64,000 nt of DNA from contig NC_019673.1 of NCBI RefSeq assembly GCF_000328705.1, positions 8,133,501 through 8,197,500 of the forward strand, given 5' to 3'. The translations under genes and the position numbers were made by a program. Origin of the DNA: Saccharothrix espanaensis DSM 44229 (GTDB taxonomy: Bacteria > Actinomycetota > Actinomycetes > Mycobacteriales > Pseudonocardiaceae). Positions 53,982 to 62,842 of this stretch are shown here, in pieces. The number at the start of each line of letters is the position of its first letter. The stretch's first letter is position 1. Under the pieces are notes generated by a model, which worked only from the letters and a program-made list of their open reading frames with translations, searched no databases and had not been told where the DNA came from.

Positions 53982-55169
53982 ATGGTCCGGAAGTCGCCCC
54001 AGGTGGGCACCCCCGCGGGGATGCGCGTACTCAACCAGCGCGCCGTGCTCGACCGGTTGCGGCGCGGCGGTCCGGCCACCAGGCCGCAGGTCGCCAAGGA
54101 CACGGGACTGTCCAAACCGACCGTGGGCCAGGCGCTGCTCGACCTGGAGCAGCACGGGCTGGTGCGCCCGATCGGCCGCACCACGTCCGGGCCGGGCCGG
54201 TCGGCGATGGTCTACGAGCCGAACCCGGCGGCCGGGCACGTGCTCGGCATCGACATCGGCCGGCAGCGGATCCGGGTCGCGGTGGCGGACCTGGCCGGGT
54301 CGGTGATCGCCCGGGTGGACGAGCGCAACCGGTGCCGGTCGGCCGGGTCGCTGGTGCGCACGGTGCGGGAGCTGGCCGAGCGGACGGTGGCCGACGCCGG
54401 GTTGGCGATGGCCGACCTGGTGGTCAAGGTCGTCGGCACGCCCGGGGTGCCGGACCCGCGCGGGCGGGCGCTCACCCACGCGCCGAACCTGCCCGGCTGG
54501 GAGCGCCGGGGCCTGCTGGACGACCTGGAGGCCCAGCTCGGCCCCGACCTGCTGGTGGAGAACGACGCGAACCTGGCGGCGGTCGGCGAGCGGGCGTACG
54601 GAGCGGCGCGCGACGTCGACGTGTTCGTGTGCGTGATGGTCGGCACCGGCATCGGCATGGGGATCGTGGTGGACGGCCGGCTGTTCCGGGGCGCGCACGG
54701 CGCGGCGGGCGAGATCGGCTACCTGCCGTGGGGCGCGCCGTCCGAGGTGGACGACAACGGCCGGGGCCGGCTGGAGGCCGCTGCGGCGGCGGAATCCGTT
54801 GTGGCGCTGGCGAAGCAGCACGGCATCCCGACGGCGAAGTCGGCCCGGGACGTGTTCCTGCTGGCCAAGTCCGGTGACGAACGCGCGCTGCGCGCGGTGC
54901 GCGACGAGGCCGAGCGGCTGGCGTTCGTGGTGGCGTCGGTGGCGGCGGTGATCGACCCGGAGCTGGTCGTGCTGGGCGGCGGCATCGGCCAGAACACCGA
55001 GCTGCTGGCCGAGCCGATGGCGCAGGCGCTGCGCCGGATGACGCCGCTCGCGCCGCGGATCGCGACCGGTGAGCTGGGGGACGGCGCGGTGCTCAGCGGA
55101 GCGATCGCGATGGGTCTCCGGTCGGCCCGCGATCTCGTCTTCGACCGGCGGATCCCGGTCACTCTCTGA
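53982..55169 (+). CDS. ROK-family transcriptional regulator (NagC/XylR type)
   Basis: The 395-aa protein has an N-terminal winged helix-turn-helix (about 15-75: GPATRPQVAKDTGLSKPTVG) and a ROK sugar-kinase-like domain with the conserved VENDANLAAVGERAYG. The phosphate loop reads GIDIGRQRIRV instead of DxGGT, and the cysteine-rich zinc motif of most ROK proteins is missing (GEIGYLPWGAPSEVDDNG). This suggests a sugar-sensing regulator without kinase activity. It is divergent from the GH92 gene, with a palindromic operator between them, so it probably controls mannoside use. Start ATG 53982, or the GTG just before it. Confidence 0.92.
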   Translation: MVRKSPQVGTPAGMRVLNQRAVLDRLRRGGPATRPQVAKDTGLSKPTVGQALLDLEQHGLVRPIGRTTSGPGRSAMVYEPNPAAGHVLGIDIGRQRIRVAVADLAGSVIARVDERNRCRSAGSLVRTVRELAERTVADAGLAMADLVVKVVGTPGVPDPRGRALTHAPNLPGWERRGLLDDLEAQLGPDLLVENDANLAAVGERAYGAARDVDVFVCVMVGTGIGMGIVVDGRLFRGAHGAAGEIGYLPWGAPSEVDDNGRGRLEAAAAAESVVALAKQHGIPTAKSARDVFLLAKSGDERALRAVRDEAERLAFVVASVAAVIDPELVVLGGGIGQNTELLAEPMAQALRRMTPLAPRIATGELGDGAVLSGAIAMGLRSARDLVFDRRIPVTL

Positions 55170-55579
55170 GGGTAGTCGAGTGGCTCTCACCTGGTGATTC
55201 ACTCAATCGTCGTACGTGCGAACCGGCGTGGAGTGGCATAGCGTTACCACACCTCCTCCTGGAGGGTGTGTGTCCTTCCGTTGTTGCTAGGGGAGTCGGA
55301 AGGGGAGTACGGGGGACGTGGTCCCCTTCCGGCCGTACACGGGGCAGGTGCCGCGCCCGTAAAACACCTGCCCCGTGTAACAACGGCCGGGCGCGCCCGG
55401 TGCGGTTGCTGCCGCCGGCACATCCCGTAGAACGTATGCCGGACAATCACTCGACCCGCCCGGCCGACGTCGCCCACGTCGGCGAGCGGACCCAACTCTG
55501 AGTAGGTCCGGACGGCCGTCGCGTCCCAATAGGAGGGTCTGCGGCCACTCGGCGTAACCGGAGCCGGGACCCCAGGTGA
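55170..55579. other. Convergent intergenic region with several hairpins
   Basis: 410 bp between the ROK gene and the endonuclease gene, which converge. Three inverted repeats are visible: CACACCTCC/GGAGGGTGTG (55248-55270), GGAAGGGGA/TCCCCTTCC (about 55300-55330) and the strong stem at 55337-55378. No gene is recognisable. Confidence 0.5.
55337..55378. terminator. Hairpin terminator in the ROK/endonuclease convergent region
   Basis: ACACGGGGCAGGTG (55337-55350) pairs perfectly with CACCTGCCCCGTGT (55365-55378); the 14-base loop includes AAAA. Confidence 0.75.
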
Positions 55580-56740
55580 TCAGTTCCAGATCGAGGCGGC
55601 CCACTCCGGGTGGTCGATGAACGGGTTGCGGTTGTGCTGGAAGCTGTCGAAGATCACCTGGTTGCGGCGCTTCTCGAACGTGTCCGGCGGGTCCTGCGCG
55701 TTCCACTGCAACAGCACCGACAGCCGGCCCATGTACGGCGCGGAGCCGTTGCCGACGTTGTTGTTCAGCTCCAGGTTCACGTAGCCGTCGCCGCCCTCGT
55801 ACCGCACGGCCATGTAGAACAGCATCCGCGCCACGTCGCCCTTGACGGCGTTGCGCGGCTCCCACGAGTCCGAGTCGGTGAAGTTGCCGGGTGCTTCGGT
55901 CGCGGGCGAGCCGCCGAGGTCGAAGTCCTTGTTGCCGCGGTCGGCGTTGACCGAGACGTCCTCGGGACGCAGGTGGTGCAGGTCGGTGCCGGGACCGGTG
56001 GCGGTGCCGAAGTCGCCGTGCGACTTGGCCCAGACGTGCTCGCGGTTCCAGTCGTTGCCGTTGCCGCCGTTGGTGGACTTGCTCTGCGAACGCCCGCTGT
56101 AGAGCAGGATGACGTTGGCGGAGTTGGCCGGGTCCTCGTCGGTCGCCTTCAGCGCGTTCCACACCTGGTCGTAGGACAGCTTGGTGTTGGTGCGGATGAT
56201 CTGGTTGAGCGACGTCTTGAGCGCCGGCCCGGTCTTGCCGACCGCGTCCCGGTAGTAGTCGTCACCGGGCGCGCCGGTGGTGGGCGCCGTGGTCGTGGTG
56301 GGGACCGTGGTCGTGGGGGTGGTGCCGGCGGGCGCGAACGCGGTGGGCGAGGTGAGCCCGGGGTGCGCGAAGTACGCCGACAGCGGCCCGGTCACGTCGA
56401 TCCGCGTGCCCAGCAGGCCGGGATTGGTGCGCAGGCCCCACGCGGCGCGGAACGCCGAGGTGATCTGCACGTAGACCATCTGCGCGGTGTCGGTCTGGCC
56501 GGGTGCGTCGGCCAGGGCGAGCGCGTAGTCCGACGGGAAGTTCGAGCGGACCACGGTGGTCGTGGCGGTCGGCTGGCCGACGACGTACCCGCGCACGGTG
56601 GCGGACGCGCCGTTCTGCTGACCGATGGCCTGCGCGACCGTGATCGGCGTGGCGGCGGTGGCGGTGGGGACGAGCAGGGTGGCGATGACGGTGAGGGTGG
56701 CCGCGAGCAAGCCGGTCACCCGCCAGGGGAACTTTCGCAC
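55580..56740 (-). CDS. Secreted endonuclease I with N-terminal OB-like (DUF6359) domain
   Basis: The 386-aa protein has a signal peptide (about 1-29), an OB-like domain of the YhcR/DUF6359 kind (about 30-145: ITVAQAIGQQNGASATVRGY), a threonine-rich linker (TTTVPTTTTAPTT) and an endonuclease I domain (about 165-386). The active-site stretch DWNREHVWAKSHG and DLHHLRPEDVSVNADRGNKDFD are typical of EndA/BsnA-type non-specific nucleases. It would degrade DNA or RNA outside the cell, for nutrition or biofilm turnover. The GTG at 56740 follows AGAGGA by about ten bases and gives a clean signal peptide; the longer reading does not. Confidence 0.93.
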   Translation of the reverse strand: MRKFPWRVTGLLAATLTVIATLLVPTATAATPITVAQAIGQQNGASATVRGYVVGQPTATTTVVRSNFPSDYALALADAPGQTDTAQMVYVQITSAFRAAWGLRTNPGLLGTRIDVTGPLSAYFAHPGLTSPTAFAPAGTTPTTTVPTTTTAPTTGAPGDDYYRDAVGKTGPALKTSLNQIIRTNTKLSYDQVWNALKATDEDPANSANVILLYSGRSQSKSTNGGNGNDWNREHVWAKSHGDFGTATGPGTDLHHLRPEDVSVNADRGNKDFDLGGSPATEAPGNFTDSDSWEPRNAVKGDVARMLFYMAVRYEGGDGYVNLELNNNVGNGSAPYMGRLSVLLQWNAQDPPDTFEKRRNQVIFDSFQHNRNPFIDHPEWAASIWN

Positions 56741-57348
56741 GGTTGGGTGTCCTCTCCCCGGTTGCGGCGTCGCAGGGTGACAGCGCGCCAGAGGGCCTGA
56801 CTGTGCGTGACCAACGGGAGGCTGATCACCCCGCGAGGGTCGCACGAAAGGGGCCACGATCGAGTGAATCGGCATCGACGGGCAGGTGGCCGCTCGGTAC
56901 CCCCGAGTCGGTGCCGGTGACCGGCCCGTGCACCGGGTTCGGCATCCCGCAGCAGCCCGCGCCCGCGACCGTGCGATGACGAAGAACCGGAGAACGCCGT
57001 GGAGCGCCCCTACCAGCGCCCCACGGCGGCGGAGGTCGGGACCGGCGGAACCGGGGGCGCTTTACGGCCCCGCCGTTCCCGATCACCTCCACGCAACCCC
57101 GCGGGCCGTCGACCGGGTCGATGTCCGGCCGTGCCTGCGAGGCTCCGCTGATCTCCCCCGTTGCCCCCGACCACTCCGGGCCGGGGTGTCGGCGGCCCGC
57201 CGGGCGCGGGCCGTTCCCGGTCGTGACGGTGCCGCGTCCTCGCCCGACCCCCAGGACGGGCGAGGACCGTCCTCGCGGACCAGTGGTGACGAGCATCGGT
57301 GATCCGCGTTGCCGTTTCGTTGCCACCGCCGCGAGTACCGTTCCCCGG
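56741..57348. other. Long intergenic region before the SARP gene
   Basis: 608 bp between divergent genes. No convincing coding sequence. A perfect 10-bp stem (GTCCTCGCCC at 57236-57245 with GGGCGAGGAC at 57258-57267) lies about 80 bp before the SARP start. TACCGT (57336-57341) lies seven bases before the SARP GTG, indicating a leaderless promoter. Confidence 0.5.
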
Positions 57349-60135
57349 GTGGAGTTCCGCCTGCTGGGGCCGTTCGAGGTGGTGGCGGACGGCCGGGTGA
57401 TCACCCTGAACCGCCGGCGGGAGCGCTTCCTGCTGGCCGTCCTCGCGCTGCACCACAACCGGCCGGTGTCCGCCGAGCGGCTGGTCGACCTCGCGTCGGA
57501 CGGCGCGCCGACCACGGCCGCCGAGGCCGCGCTGCGCAGCAACGTGAGCCGGTTGCGCTCCGCGCTGCCGCCGGAGCTGGGCCGGGTCGAACGCCGGGGC
57601 ACCGGGTACGCGCTGGTCACCGATCCGGAGCGGATCGACGTGCACCGGTTCCGGGGGCTGGTGGCGCGGGCCCGGGACGCCGATCCGGCCGGCCGGGCCG
57701 ACCTGCTGCGCGACGCGCTGGCGCTGTGGCGCGGTCCGGTGCTCGCCGACGTGGCCAGCGACCTGGCCCGGCAGCGGCTGGTGCAGGGGCTGGAAGAGGC
57801 CCGGCTGGACGCCCTGGAGCAGCGGGTGGCCGCCGACCTGGAGCTGGGCCGGCCGGTCGTCGCCGAGCTGCGCGACCTGGTCGCCGAGCACCCGTCGCGG
57901 GAGCGGTTCGCCGCGCTGCTGGTGCTCGCGCTGCACCGGTCCGGCGAGCAGGTGCGGGCGCTCGCGGTGTACGACGAGCGGCGGCGGTGGCTGCGCGCCG
58001 AGCACGGCCTGGACCCCGGCGCGGACCTGCGCGCCGCGCACCGCGAGGTGCTGCGCGCCGAGGCCCGGCCGGCGGGCCGCACGTTCCTGCCCTACGACGT
58101 GCCCGACTTCACCGGGCGCGCCGCCGAGATCGCCCGGCTGGCCGGGACGACCGGGATCGCCCTGGTCGACGGCATGGCCGGGGTCGGCAAGACCGCGCTC
58201 GCGCTGCACGTGGCGCACCGGCTGGCGAACCGCTTCCCGGACGGGCGGCTGTTCGTGGACCTGCACGCGCACACCGCCGGCCGCGAGCCGGTCGACCCGG
58301 CCGACGCGCTGGAGGTCCTGCTGCGCGAGGCGGGCGTGCCGGCCGACGGGGTGCCCGCGTCGGTGGACGCCCGGTCCGCGCTGTGGCGCTCGACGCTGGC
58401 CGGCCGGCGGGTGCTGGTCGTGCTGGACAACGCGGCCGGCGCCGAGCAGGTCCGGCCGCTGCTGCCGGGCACGGCGGGCTGCCTGGTGCTGGTCACCAGC
58501 AGGCGGCGGCTGGCCACCATCGCGGGCGCGACGCCGCTGTCGCTGGACGTGCTGCCCGAGGCGGACGCGGTCGCGCTGTTCGACCGGGTGGCGACCCGCG
58601 CCGAACCCGCCGAGGTGGCCGAGGTGGTGGCGCTGTGCGGCCGGCTGCCGCTGGCGATCCGGATCGCCGCCGCCCGGCTACAGCACCGTCCACTGTGGAC
58701 CGTGGCGCAGTTGCGGGACCGGCTGCGGGACCGGTTGCGCGAGCTGAGCGTGGACGACCACGGCGTGGCGGCGGCGTTCTCCCTGTCCTACCGGCAGTTG
58801 GACGACGCGCACCAGCGGGTGTTCCGGCTGGTCGGCGCGCAACCCGGGGTCGACGTGGACGTGTTCGCCGCCGCCGCGGCGGCCGGGCTGCCCCCGGACC
58901 GGGCGGAGGTCCTGCTGGAGGGCCTGCTCGACGTGCACCTCTTGGAGCAGCGCGCGCCGGGCCGGTACACCTTCCACGACCTGATCCGCGAGTACGCGCG
59001 GGCGGTCACGGTCGCCGAGGAGCGCGCCGAGGCGACCCACCGGCTGTTCGACTACTACCTGCGGGCCACCGACCGGGCCAACCGGCTGCTCGTGCCGGAC
59101 CTGGAGACCGAGCCGCCGGTGCCCGCGTTCCCGGACGCCGGGCTGCCGCCGCTGGCCGACCACGTGGCGGCGGGTGCCTGGTGCGAGCGGGAGCGGCCGA
59201 ACCTGCTGGCCGCGATCCGGCACGCCGAGGACCTCGGGCTGCCCGCCTACACCTGGCTGATCAGCCGGAGCCTGGCCCGGCACCTGCTGGTCGGCGGCCA
59301 CCTGCACGACGGGATCGCCGCGCACACCGCCGCCGCCGACGCCGCGCGGCGGGCCGGCGACGCCGAGGCGCACCTGGTCGCGTCGATCAACCTGGCCACC
59401 AACCACTGGCTCAGCGACCGCTACCGGCCCGCGCTGGAGGGGCTGACCGGGGCGCTGGAACTGGCCCGCGCGGCGGGCGACCGGGCCCGCGAGGTGTTCG
59501 CGCTCAACCGGCTGGCCGCGTTGCGGCACTGCCTGGGCGAGGACGGCGGCGAGTGCGCCCGGCAGGCCCTGGCGGGTGCGGTGGAGCTGGGCAAGCCGCG
59601 TGAGGAGAGCTTCGCGCTGTGGGTGCTGAGCCTGATCGCGTGGGACGCGGGCGACGTGCGCGGGTCGTTGGAGCACGCGGCCGCGATGCTGGCGGTGAGC
59701 CGGGCGACCGGTGACGCCATGTGGGAGACCGCCGCGCTGGTGCGGGTCGGGCGGGCCGAGTCGGCGCTGCACGGGTACCGGCCGGACCGGTTCGCCGCGG
59801 CGGTGGCCGCCGCGCGGTCCATCGCCGACCACCACCACGAAGCCGAAGCGCTGGTCGAGTGGGCCGACGCGGGCCGCGAGGCGTGCCCGAGCCAGGCGCG
59901 GGCGCTCGCCGAGCAGGCCCACGACCTGGTCCGACGGGGCTCCCGGCCGTCGCTGACCGGTGTCGTGCACGCCGTGCTGGCCGCCGTGCACGCCCGCGCG
60001 GGCGAGGTCGGGCAGGCCCGGGAGCACGCGGCGCGGGCCCGGTCCATCGCCGGCGCGATCGGGCACCGGAGGCTGGCCGATCGGGTGGCGGCTAGTGTCC
60101 CGGTGGACACGCCGTTGGAGGACCTGGTTCGATGA
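57349..60135 (+). CDS. SARP-family regulator with NB-ARC ATPase and TPR domains (AfsR-like)
   Basis: The 928-aa protein follows the AfsR plan: an OmpR-type winged helix (about 1-90, VEFRLLGPFEVVADGR), a bacterial transcriptional activation domain (about 95-240), an NB-ARC ATPase with Walker A GMAGVGKTALA (about 275-285) and VLVVLDNAAG, and a long C-terminal TPR-like region (about 600-928). Such proteins activate secondary-metabolite or developmental genes. No biosynthetic cluster adjoins, so it may act elsewhere. The GTG at 57349 follows a TACCGT box (leaderless type); the longer reading upstream is unconserved. Its stop overlaps the next gene (ATGA). Confidence 0.93.
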   Translation: MEFRLLGPFEVVADGRVITLNRRRERFLLAVLALHHNRPVSAERLVDLASDGAPTTAAEAALRSNVSRLRSALPPELGRVERRGTGYALVTDPERIDVHRFRGLVARARDADPAGRADLLRDALALWRGPVLADVASDLARQRLVQGLEEARLDALEQRVAADLELGRPVVAELRDLVAEHPSRERFAALLVLALHRSGEQVRALAVYDERRRWLRAEHGLDPGADLRAAHREVLRAEARPAGRTFLPYDVPDFTGRAAEIARLAGTTGIALVDGMAGVGKTALALHVAHRLANRFPDGRLFVDLHAHTAGREPVDPADALEVLLREAGVPADGVPASVDARSALWRSTLAGRRVLVVLDNAAGAEQVRPLLPGTAGCLVLVTSRRRLATIAGATPLSLDVLPEADAVALFDRVATRAEPAEVAEVVALCGRLPLAIRIAAARLQHRPLWTVAQLRDRLRDRLRELSVDDHGVAAAFSLSYRQLDDAHQRVFRLVGAQPGVDVDVFAAAAAAGLPPDRAEVLLEGLLDVHLLEQRAPGRYTFHDLIREYARAVTVAEERAEATHRLFDYYLRATDRANRLLVPDLETEPPVPAFPDAGLPPLADHVAAGAWCERERPNLLAAIRHAEDLGLPAYTWLISRSLARHLLVGGHLHDGIAAHTAAADAARRAGDAEAHLVASINLATNHWLSDRYRPALEGLTGALELARAAGDRAREVFALNRLAALRHCLGEDGGECARQALAGAVELGKPREESFALWVLSLIAWDAGDVRGSLEHAAAMLAVSRATGDAMWETAALVRVGRAESALHGYRPDRFAAAVAAARSIADHHHEAEALVEWADAGREACPSQARALAEQAHDLVRRGSRPSLTGVVHAVLAAVHARAGEVGQAREHAARARSIAGAIGHRRLADRVAASVPVDTPLEDLVR

Positions 60136-60512
60136 TCGACTCGTTGGCCGTGGCGCTGACCGTGCTGGCGCTGGTGGCCGCCGCGTGGGCGGTGCTGCTC
60201 GTGGTGCTGGACAAGCCGTTGACGCTGGAGACCAAGCTGACGCTCGGCGTCGCGGGGCTCGTCGTGCTGCTGGAGGTCGGGCTGCTGGCGCAGGCCGTGG
60301 TCGGGATCGTGAAGCTGGCCGGGCTGGACCGGGAGATCTCCGGGGCCACGTTCGTCGGCTACCTGCTCGGGCCCGTGCTGGTGCTGCCGCTGGCCGGGTT
60401 CTGGTCGATCGCCGAGCGGTCCCGCTGGGGCGCGTCGGTGCTGGCGGTCGGCTGCCTGAGCGTGCCGGTGATGATCGTGCGGCTCAACCAGGTCTGGCTC
60501 GGCCATGCCTGA
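60132..60512 (+). CDS. Small integral membrane protein, coupled to the SARP gene
   Basis: The 126-aa protein has four hydrophobic segments (about 5-27, 36-60, 76-93 and 100-118) and no recognised domain; similar conserved membrane proteins of unknown function are common in actinomycetes. The ATG overlaps the SARP stop by four bases, and its own end overlaps the next gene by eight, so the three genes form a translationally coupled set. Confidence 0.8.
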   Translation: MIDSLAVALTVLALVAAAWAVLLVVLDKPLTLETKLTLGVAGLVVLLEVGLLAQAVVGIVKLAGLDREISGATFVGYLLGPVLVLPLAGFWSIAERSRWGASVLAVGCLSVPVMIVRLNQVWLGHA

Positions 60513-60954
60513 ACCCGCGGCACCTGGACCAGCGACTCCCAAGCCGATGGCTTCGGGGCCCAACGTGACCCGCTCCGGTCCGGGGCGGCTGCTGGTCGCC
60601 GTCTACGGGATCTTCGCCATCGCGGCGGTGTCGCGCTCCGCGGTGCAGATCGCCACCCGGTTCGAGGAGGCCCCGGCCGCGTACCTGCTGTCCGCCCTGG
60701 CCGCGGTGGTCTACGTGGTGGCGACGGTGACGCTCGCCGTCGGCAGCCGGACGTCGCGGCGGGTGGCGTTCCTGTCGTGCGCCGTGGAGCTGACCGGCGT
60801 GCTGGTGGTCGGCGTGGTGAGCCTGCTCGTGCCGTCGTGGTTCCCGAGAGCGACGGTGTGGTCGGACTTCGGCATCGGCTACGGGTTCGTGCCGCTGGTG
60901 CTGCCGGTGCTGGGCCTGCTCTGGTTGCGCCGCACCCGCCCCGCCGCCGGGTAG
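60505..60954 (+). CDS. Small integral membrane protein
   Basis: The 149-aa protein has a proline/serine-rich N-terminus (about 1-27) and four membrane segments (about 30-48, 60-80, 88-108 and 122-142). The sequence RLLVAVYGIFAIAAVSRSAVQ is typical of a conserved actinobacterial family of unknown function. It overlaps the preceding gene by eight bases. It ends seven bases before the convergent I36 gene's stop. Confidence 0.8.
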   Translation: MPEPAAPGPATPKPMASGPNVTRSGPGRLLVAVYGIFAIAAVSRSAVQIATRFEEAPAAYLLSALAAVVYVVATVTLAVGSRTSRRVAFLSCAVELTGVLVVGVVSLLVPSWFPRATVWSDFGIGYGFVPLVLPVLGLLWLRRTRPAAG

Positions 60955-60961
60955 TGCCGGG

Positions 60962-61306
60962 TCAGCCCGGGATCGGCAGCAGCCGGTAGGACAGCGCGGT
61001 GGTGGCGGGCACCTCGTCGTGGACGAAGGCCAGGCGGTTCGCGCAGTTCGCGTCGGAGTAGATCGCCAACGCGCTGCCGTCGCCGTAGCCCCGGGCCGCC
61101 GACCTGGCCGGGCCGAACCCCAGCGAGCTCACCGGGTAACAACCCCAACTGGTCGGCAGGACGGCTTTGGTGCCGCTGAACTGGGTGCCGGAGAACAGGC
61201 AGTACCCGTCCTCCTGGCAGTGCGGGCTGACCGCGGCACTCGCCGGGGCCGCCCCCAGCAGCCCGCCCGCGAGCACCACCGCACCGACGACCGCGATCCG
61301 CTTCAT
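60962..61306 (-). CDS. Secreted peptidase inhibitor family I36 protein
   Basis: The 114-aa protein has a signal peptide (about 1-25, GAAPASAA) and a small cysteine-containing domain resembling the Streptomyces metalloproteinase inhibitor fold (crystallin-like): HCQEDGYCLFSGTQFSGTKA, WGCYPVSSLGFGPARSA and CANRLAFV. Four cysteines (30, 36, 56 and 88) could form two disulphides. It may protect the cell or its secreted proteins against proteases such as the subtilase encoded in this window. GGGGGAG precedes the ATG. Confidence 0.88.
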   Translation of the reverse strand: MKRIAVVGAVVLAGGLLGAAPASAAVSPHCQEDGYCLFSGTQFSGTKAVLPTSWGCYPVSSLGFGPARSAARGYGDGSALAIYSDANCANRLAFVHDEVPATTALSYRLLPIPG

Positions 61307-61365
61307 GTTCTCCCCCAGGCTCTCGACTGCCCTTCACCATGCCGGCAACCGCCGCCGCGCGGGGG

Positions 61366-61854
61366 CTACTCGGCGAGGGATTCCAGGACGGTCCTGAGGG
61401 TCGCCGCCAGCCGCTCCCGCTCGGCCGGGCTCAGCGCGGCCAGCAGGCGCTCCTCGGTGGCCAGGTGGTCGGGCAGGGTCTTGTCCACGAGCCCGCGGCC
61501 CTCGTCGGTCAGCGCCACCACGACGCCCCGGCCGTCGACCGGGCTCGGTCCCCGGGTCACCAGGCCGCGCGCCTCCAGCCGGTCCAGCCGCTGGGTGACG
61601 GCGCCGGAGGTGATCATCGAGGACCGCATCAGCTCGGTCGGCGTGAGCCGGTGCGGCGGGGCGCTGCGGCGCAGGGTGGCCAGGACGTCGAACGACGCGC
61701 GGTCCAGCCCGTGCCGGGCGAAGTTCGCGCGCAGCTCGCCGTCGATCACCCGGTTCAGCCGGGACAGCCGGCCGATCACCGCCATCGGCGAGACGTCGAG
61801 GTCGGGGCGCTGCGCGCGCCACTGGTCGAGCACGAGGTCCACGTGGTCCGCCAT
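61366..61854 (-). CDS. MarR-family transcriptional regulator
   Basis: The 162-aa protein is a winged-helix MarR repressor: LTPTELMRSSMITSGAVTQRLDRLEARGLV is the recognition region (about 70-100), followed by the wing with DGRGVVVALTDEGR. It is divergent from the EamA transporter gene. TAAGGT lies eight bases before the ATG, with no ribosome binding site, and a CTTAGC half-site overlaps this box, which suggests autorepression. Confidence 0.93.
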   Translation of the reverse strand: MADHVDLVLDQWRAQRPDLDVSPMAVIGRLSRLNRVIDGELRANFARHGLDRASFDVLATLRRSAPPHRLTPTELMRSSMITSGAVTQRLDRLEARGLVTRGPSPVDGRGVVVALTDEGRGLVDKTLPDHLATEERLLAALSPAERERLAATLRTVLESLAE

Positions 61855-61864
61855 GCCGGCATAC

Positions 61865-61930
61865 CTTAGCGGTGAGGCAGATCACCGGACGGATGGCTTA
61901 GCGATGAGTTACTTTGTCTTAGTGCTAAGC
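61865..61930. promoter_or_regulatory. MarR operator region
   Basis: CTTAGC half-sites occur at 61865-61870 and 61897-61902, and a full palindrome CTTAGTGCTAAG at 61918-61929. The palindrome covers the proposed GTG start of the EamA gene, behind a TACTTT box at 61910-61915, so binding would block its transcription. Confidence 0.65.
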
Positions 61931-62842
61931 AATCGACTCGTCACCGCGCTCGGCCCGGCGATCTGGGGCACGACCTACTTCGTCACCACCGAGTACCTGC
62001 CGCCGGACCGCCCGCTGCTGGCGAGCCTGCTGCGCGCGCTGCCCGCCGGGCTCCTGCTGCTCGTGGTGGTCCGCCGACTGCCCACCGGCGACTGGTGGTG
62101 GAAGTCGCTGGTACTGGGCGCGCTGAACATCGGCACGTTCCTGCCGCTGCTCTTCCTGGCCGCCTACCGGCTGCCGGGCGGCGTGGCCGCGACGGTCGGC
62201 GCGGTCCAGCCGCTGGTCGTGGCCGGGCTCGCGGCCGGGTTCCTCGGGCAGCGGATCACGCTGCGGGTCGCGCTGGCGGCCATCGCCGGGGTCCTCGGGG
62301 TGAGCCTGCTCGTGCTGCGGGCCAACGCGCAGCTCGACTGGCTGGGCGTGGCCGCGGCCCTCGGCGGCGCGGTCGTGATGGCCGCCGGGACCGTGCTGGG
62401 CAAGCGCTGGGCGTCGCCGGCGCCGCTGCTGGCCACCACCGGCTGGCAGCTGGTGGCCGGCGGGCTGCTGCTCCTGCCGGTCACGTTCCTGGTGGAGGGC
62501 CCGCCGCCGGCGCTGACCGGGGCCAACGTGGCCGGGTACGCGTACCTCGCGCTGATCGGCGCGGCGCTGTCCTACAGCCTGTGGTTCCGCGGCGTGAAGC
62601 TGCTGGCGGCGACCGAGGTGACCTTCCTCGGCCTGCTCAGCCCGGTGGTCGCGACGACGGTCGGCTGGCTGGCGCTGGGCCAGGACTTGACGGTGGCGCA
62701 GGTGCTGGGCGCCGTGATCGTGCTCGCCGCGCTGGTCGTGGCGCAGACCAAGGGGAGGAACAAGGATGAGGATCACCGTGTTCGGGGCGGCCGGGGGCGT
62801 CGGCAGCCGGGTGGTGACCGAGGCGTCGCGGCGCGGGCATGA
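61922..62842 (+). CDS. EamA/DMT-family transporter
   Basis: The protein has ten membrane helices in two EamA repeats, with ALGPAIWGTTYFVTTEYLPP at the start of the first and ALIGAALSYSLWFRGVK in the second. Members export amino acids, purines or drugs. I chose the GTG at 61922 (306 aa) because TACTTT lies six bases before it and relatives begin near RLVTALGPAIWG; an ATG at 61904 would add six residues. Its reading runs 77 bases into the next gene with an R/G-rich tail (RVRGGRGRRQPGGDRG), longer than usual. Control by the divergent MarR regulator is likely. Confidence 0.9.
   Translation: MLSNRLVTALGPAIWGTTYFVTTEYLPPDRPLLASLLRALPAGLLLLVVVRRLPTGDWWWKSLVLGALNIGTFLPLLFLAAYRLPGGVAATVGAVQPLVVAGLAAGFLGQRITLRVALAAIAGVLGVSLLVLRANAQLDWLGVAAALGGAVVMAAGTVLGKRWASPAPLLATTGWQLVAGGLLLLPVTFLVEGPPPALTGANVAGYAYLALIGAALSYSLWFRGVKLLAATEVTFLGLLSPVVATTVGWLALGQDLTVAQVLGAVIVLAALVVAQTKGRNKDEDHRVRGGRGRRQPGGDRGVAARA

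Noticed and set aside
55287-56162. Second minus-strand frame running through and beyond the endonuclease gene
   Set aside because: Out of frame with the conserved endonuclease sequence and rich in R/G; a shadow.
56741-57348. Biosynthetic gene cluster around the SARP regulator
   Set aside because: Neighbours are a nuclease, small membrane proteins, an inhibitor and a transporter; no synthase genes are present in the window.
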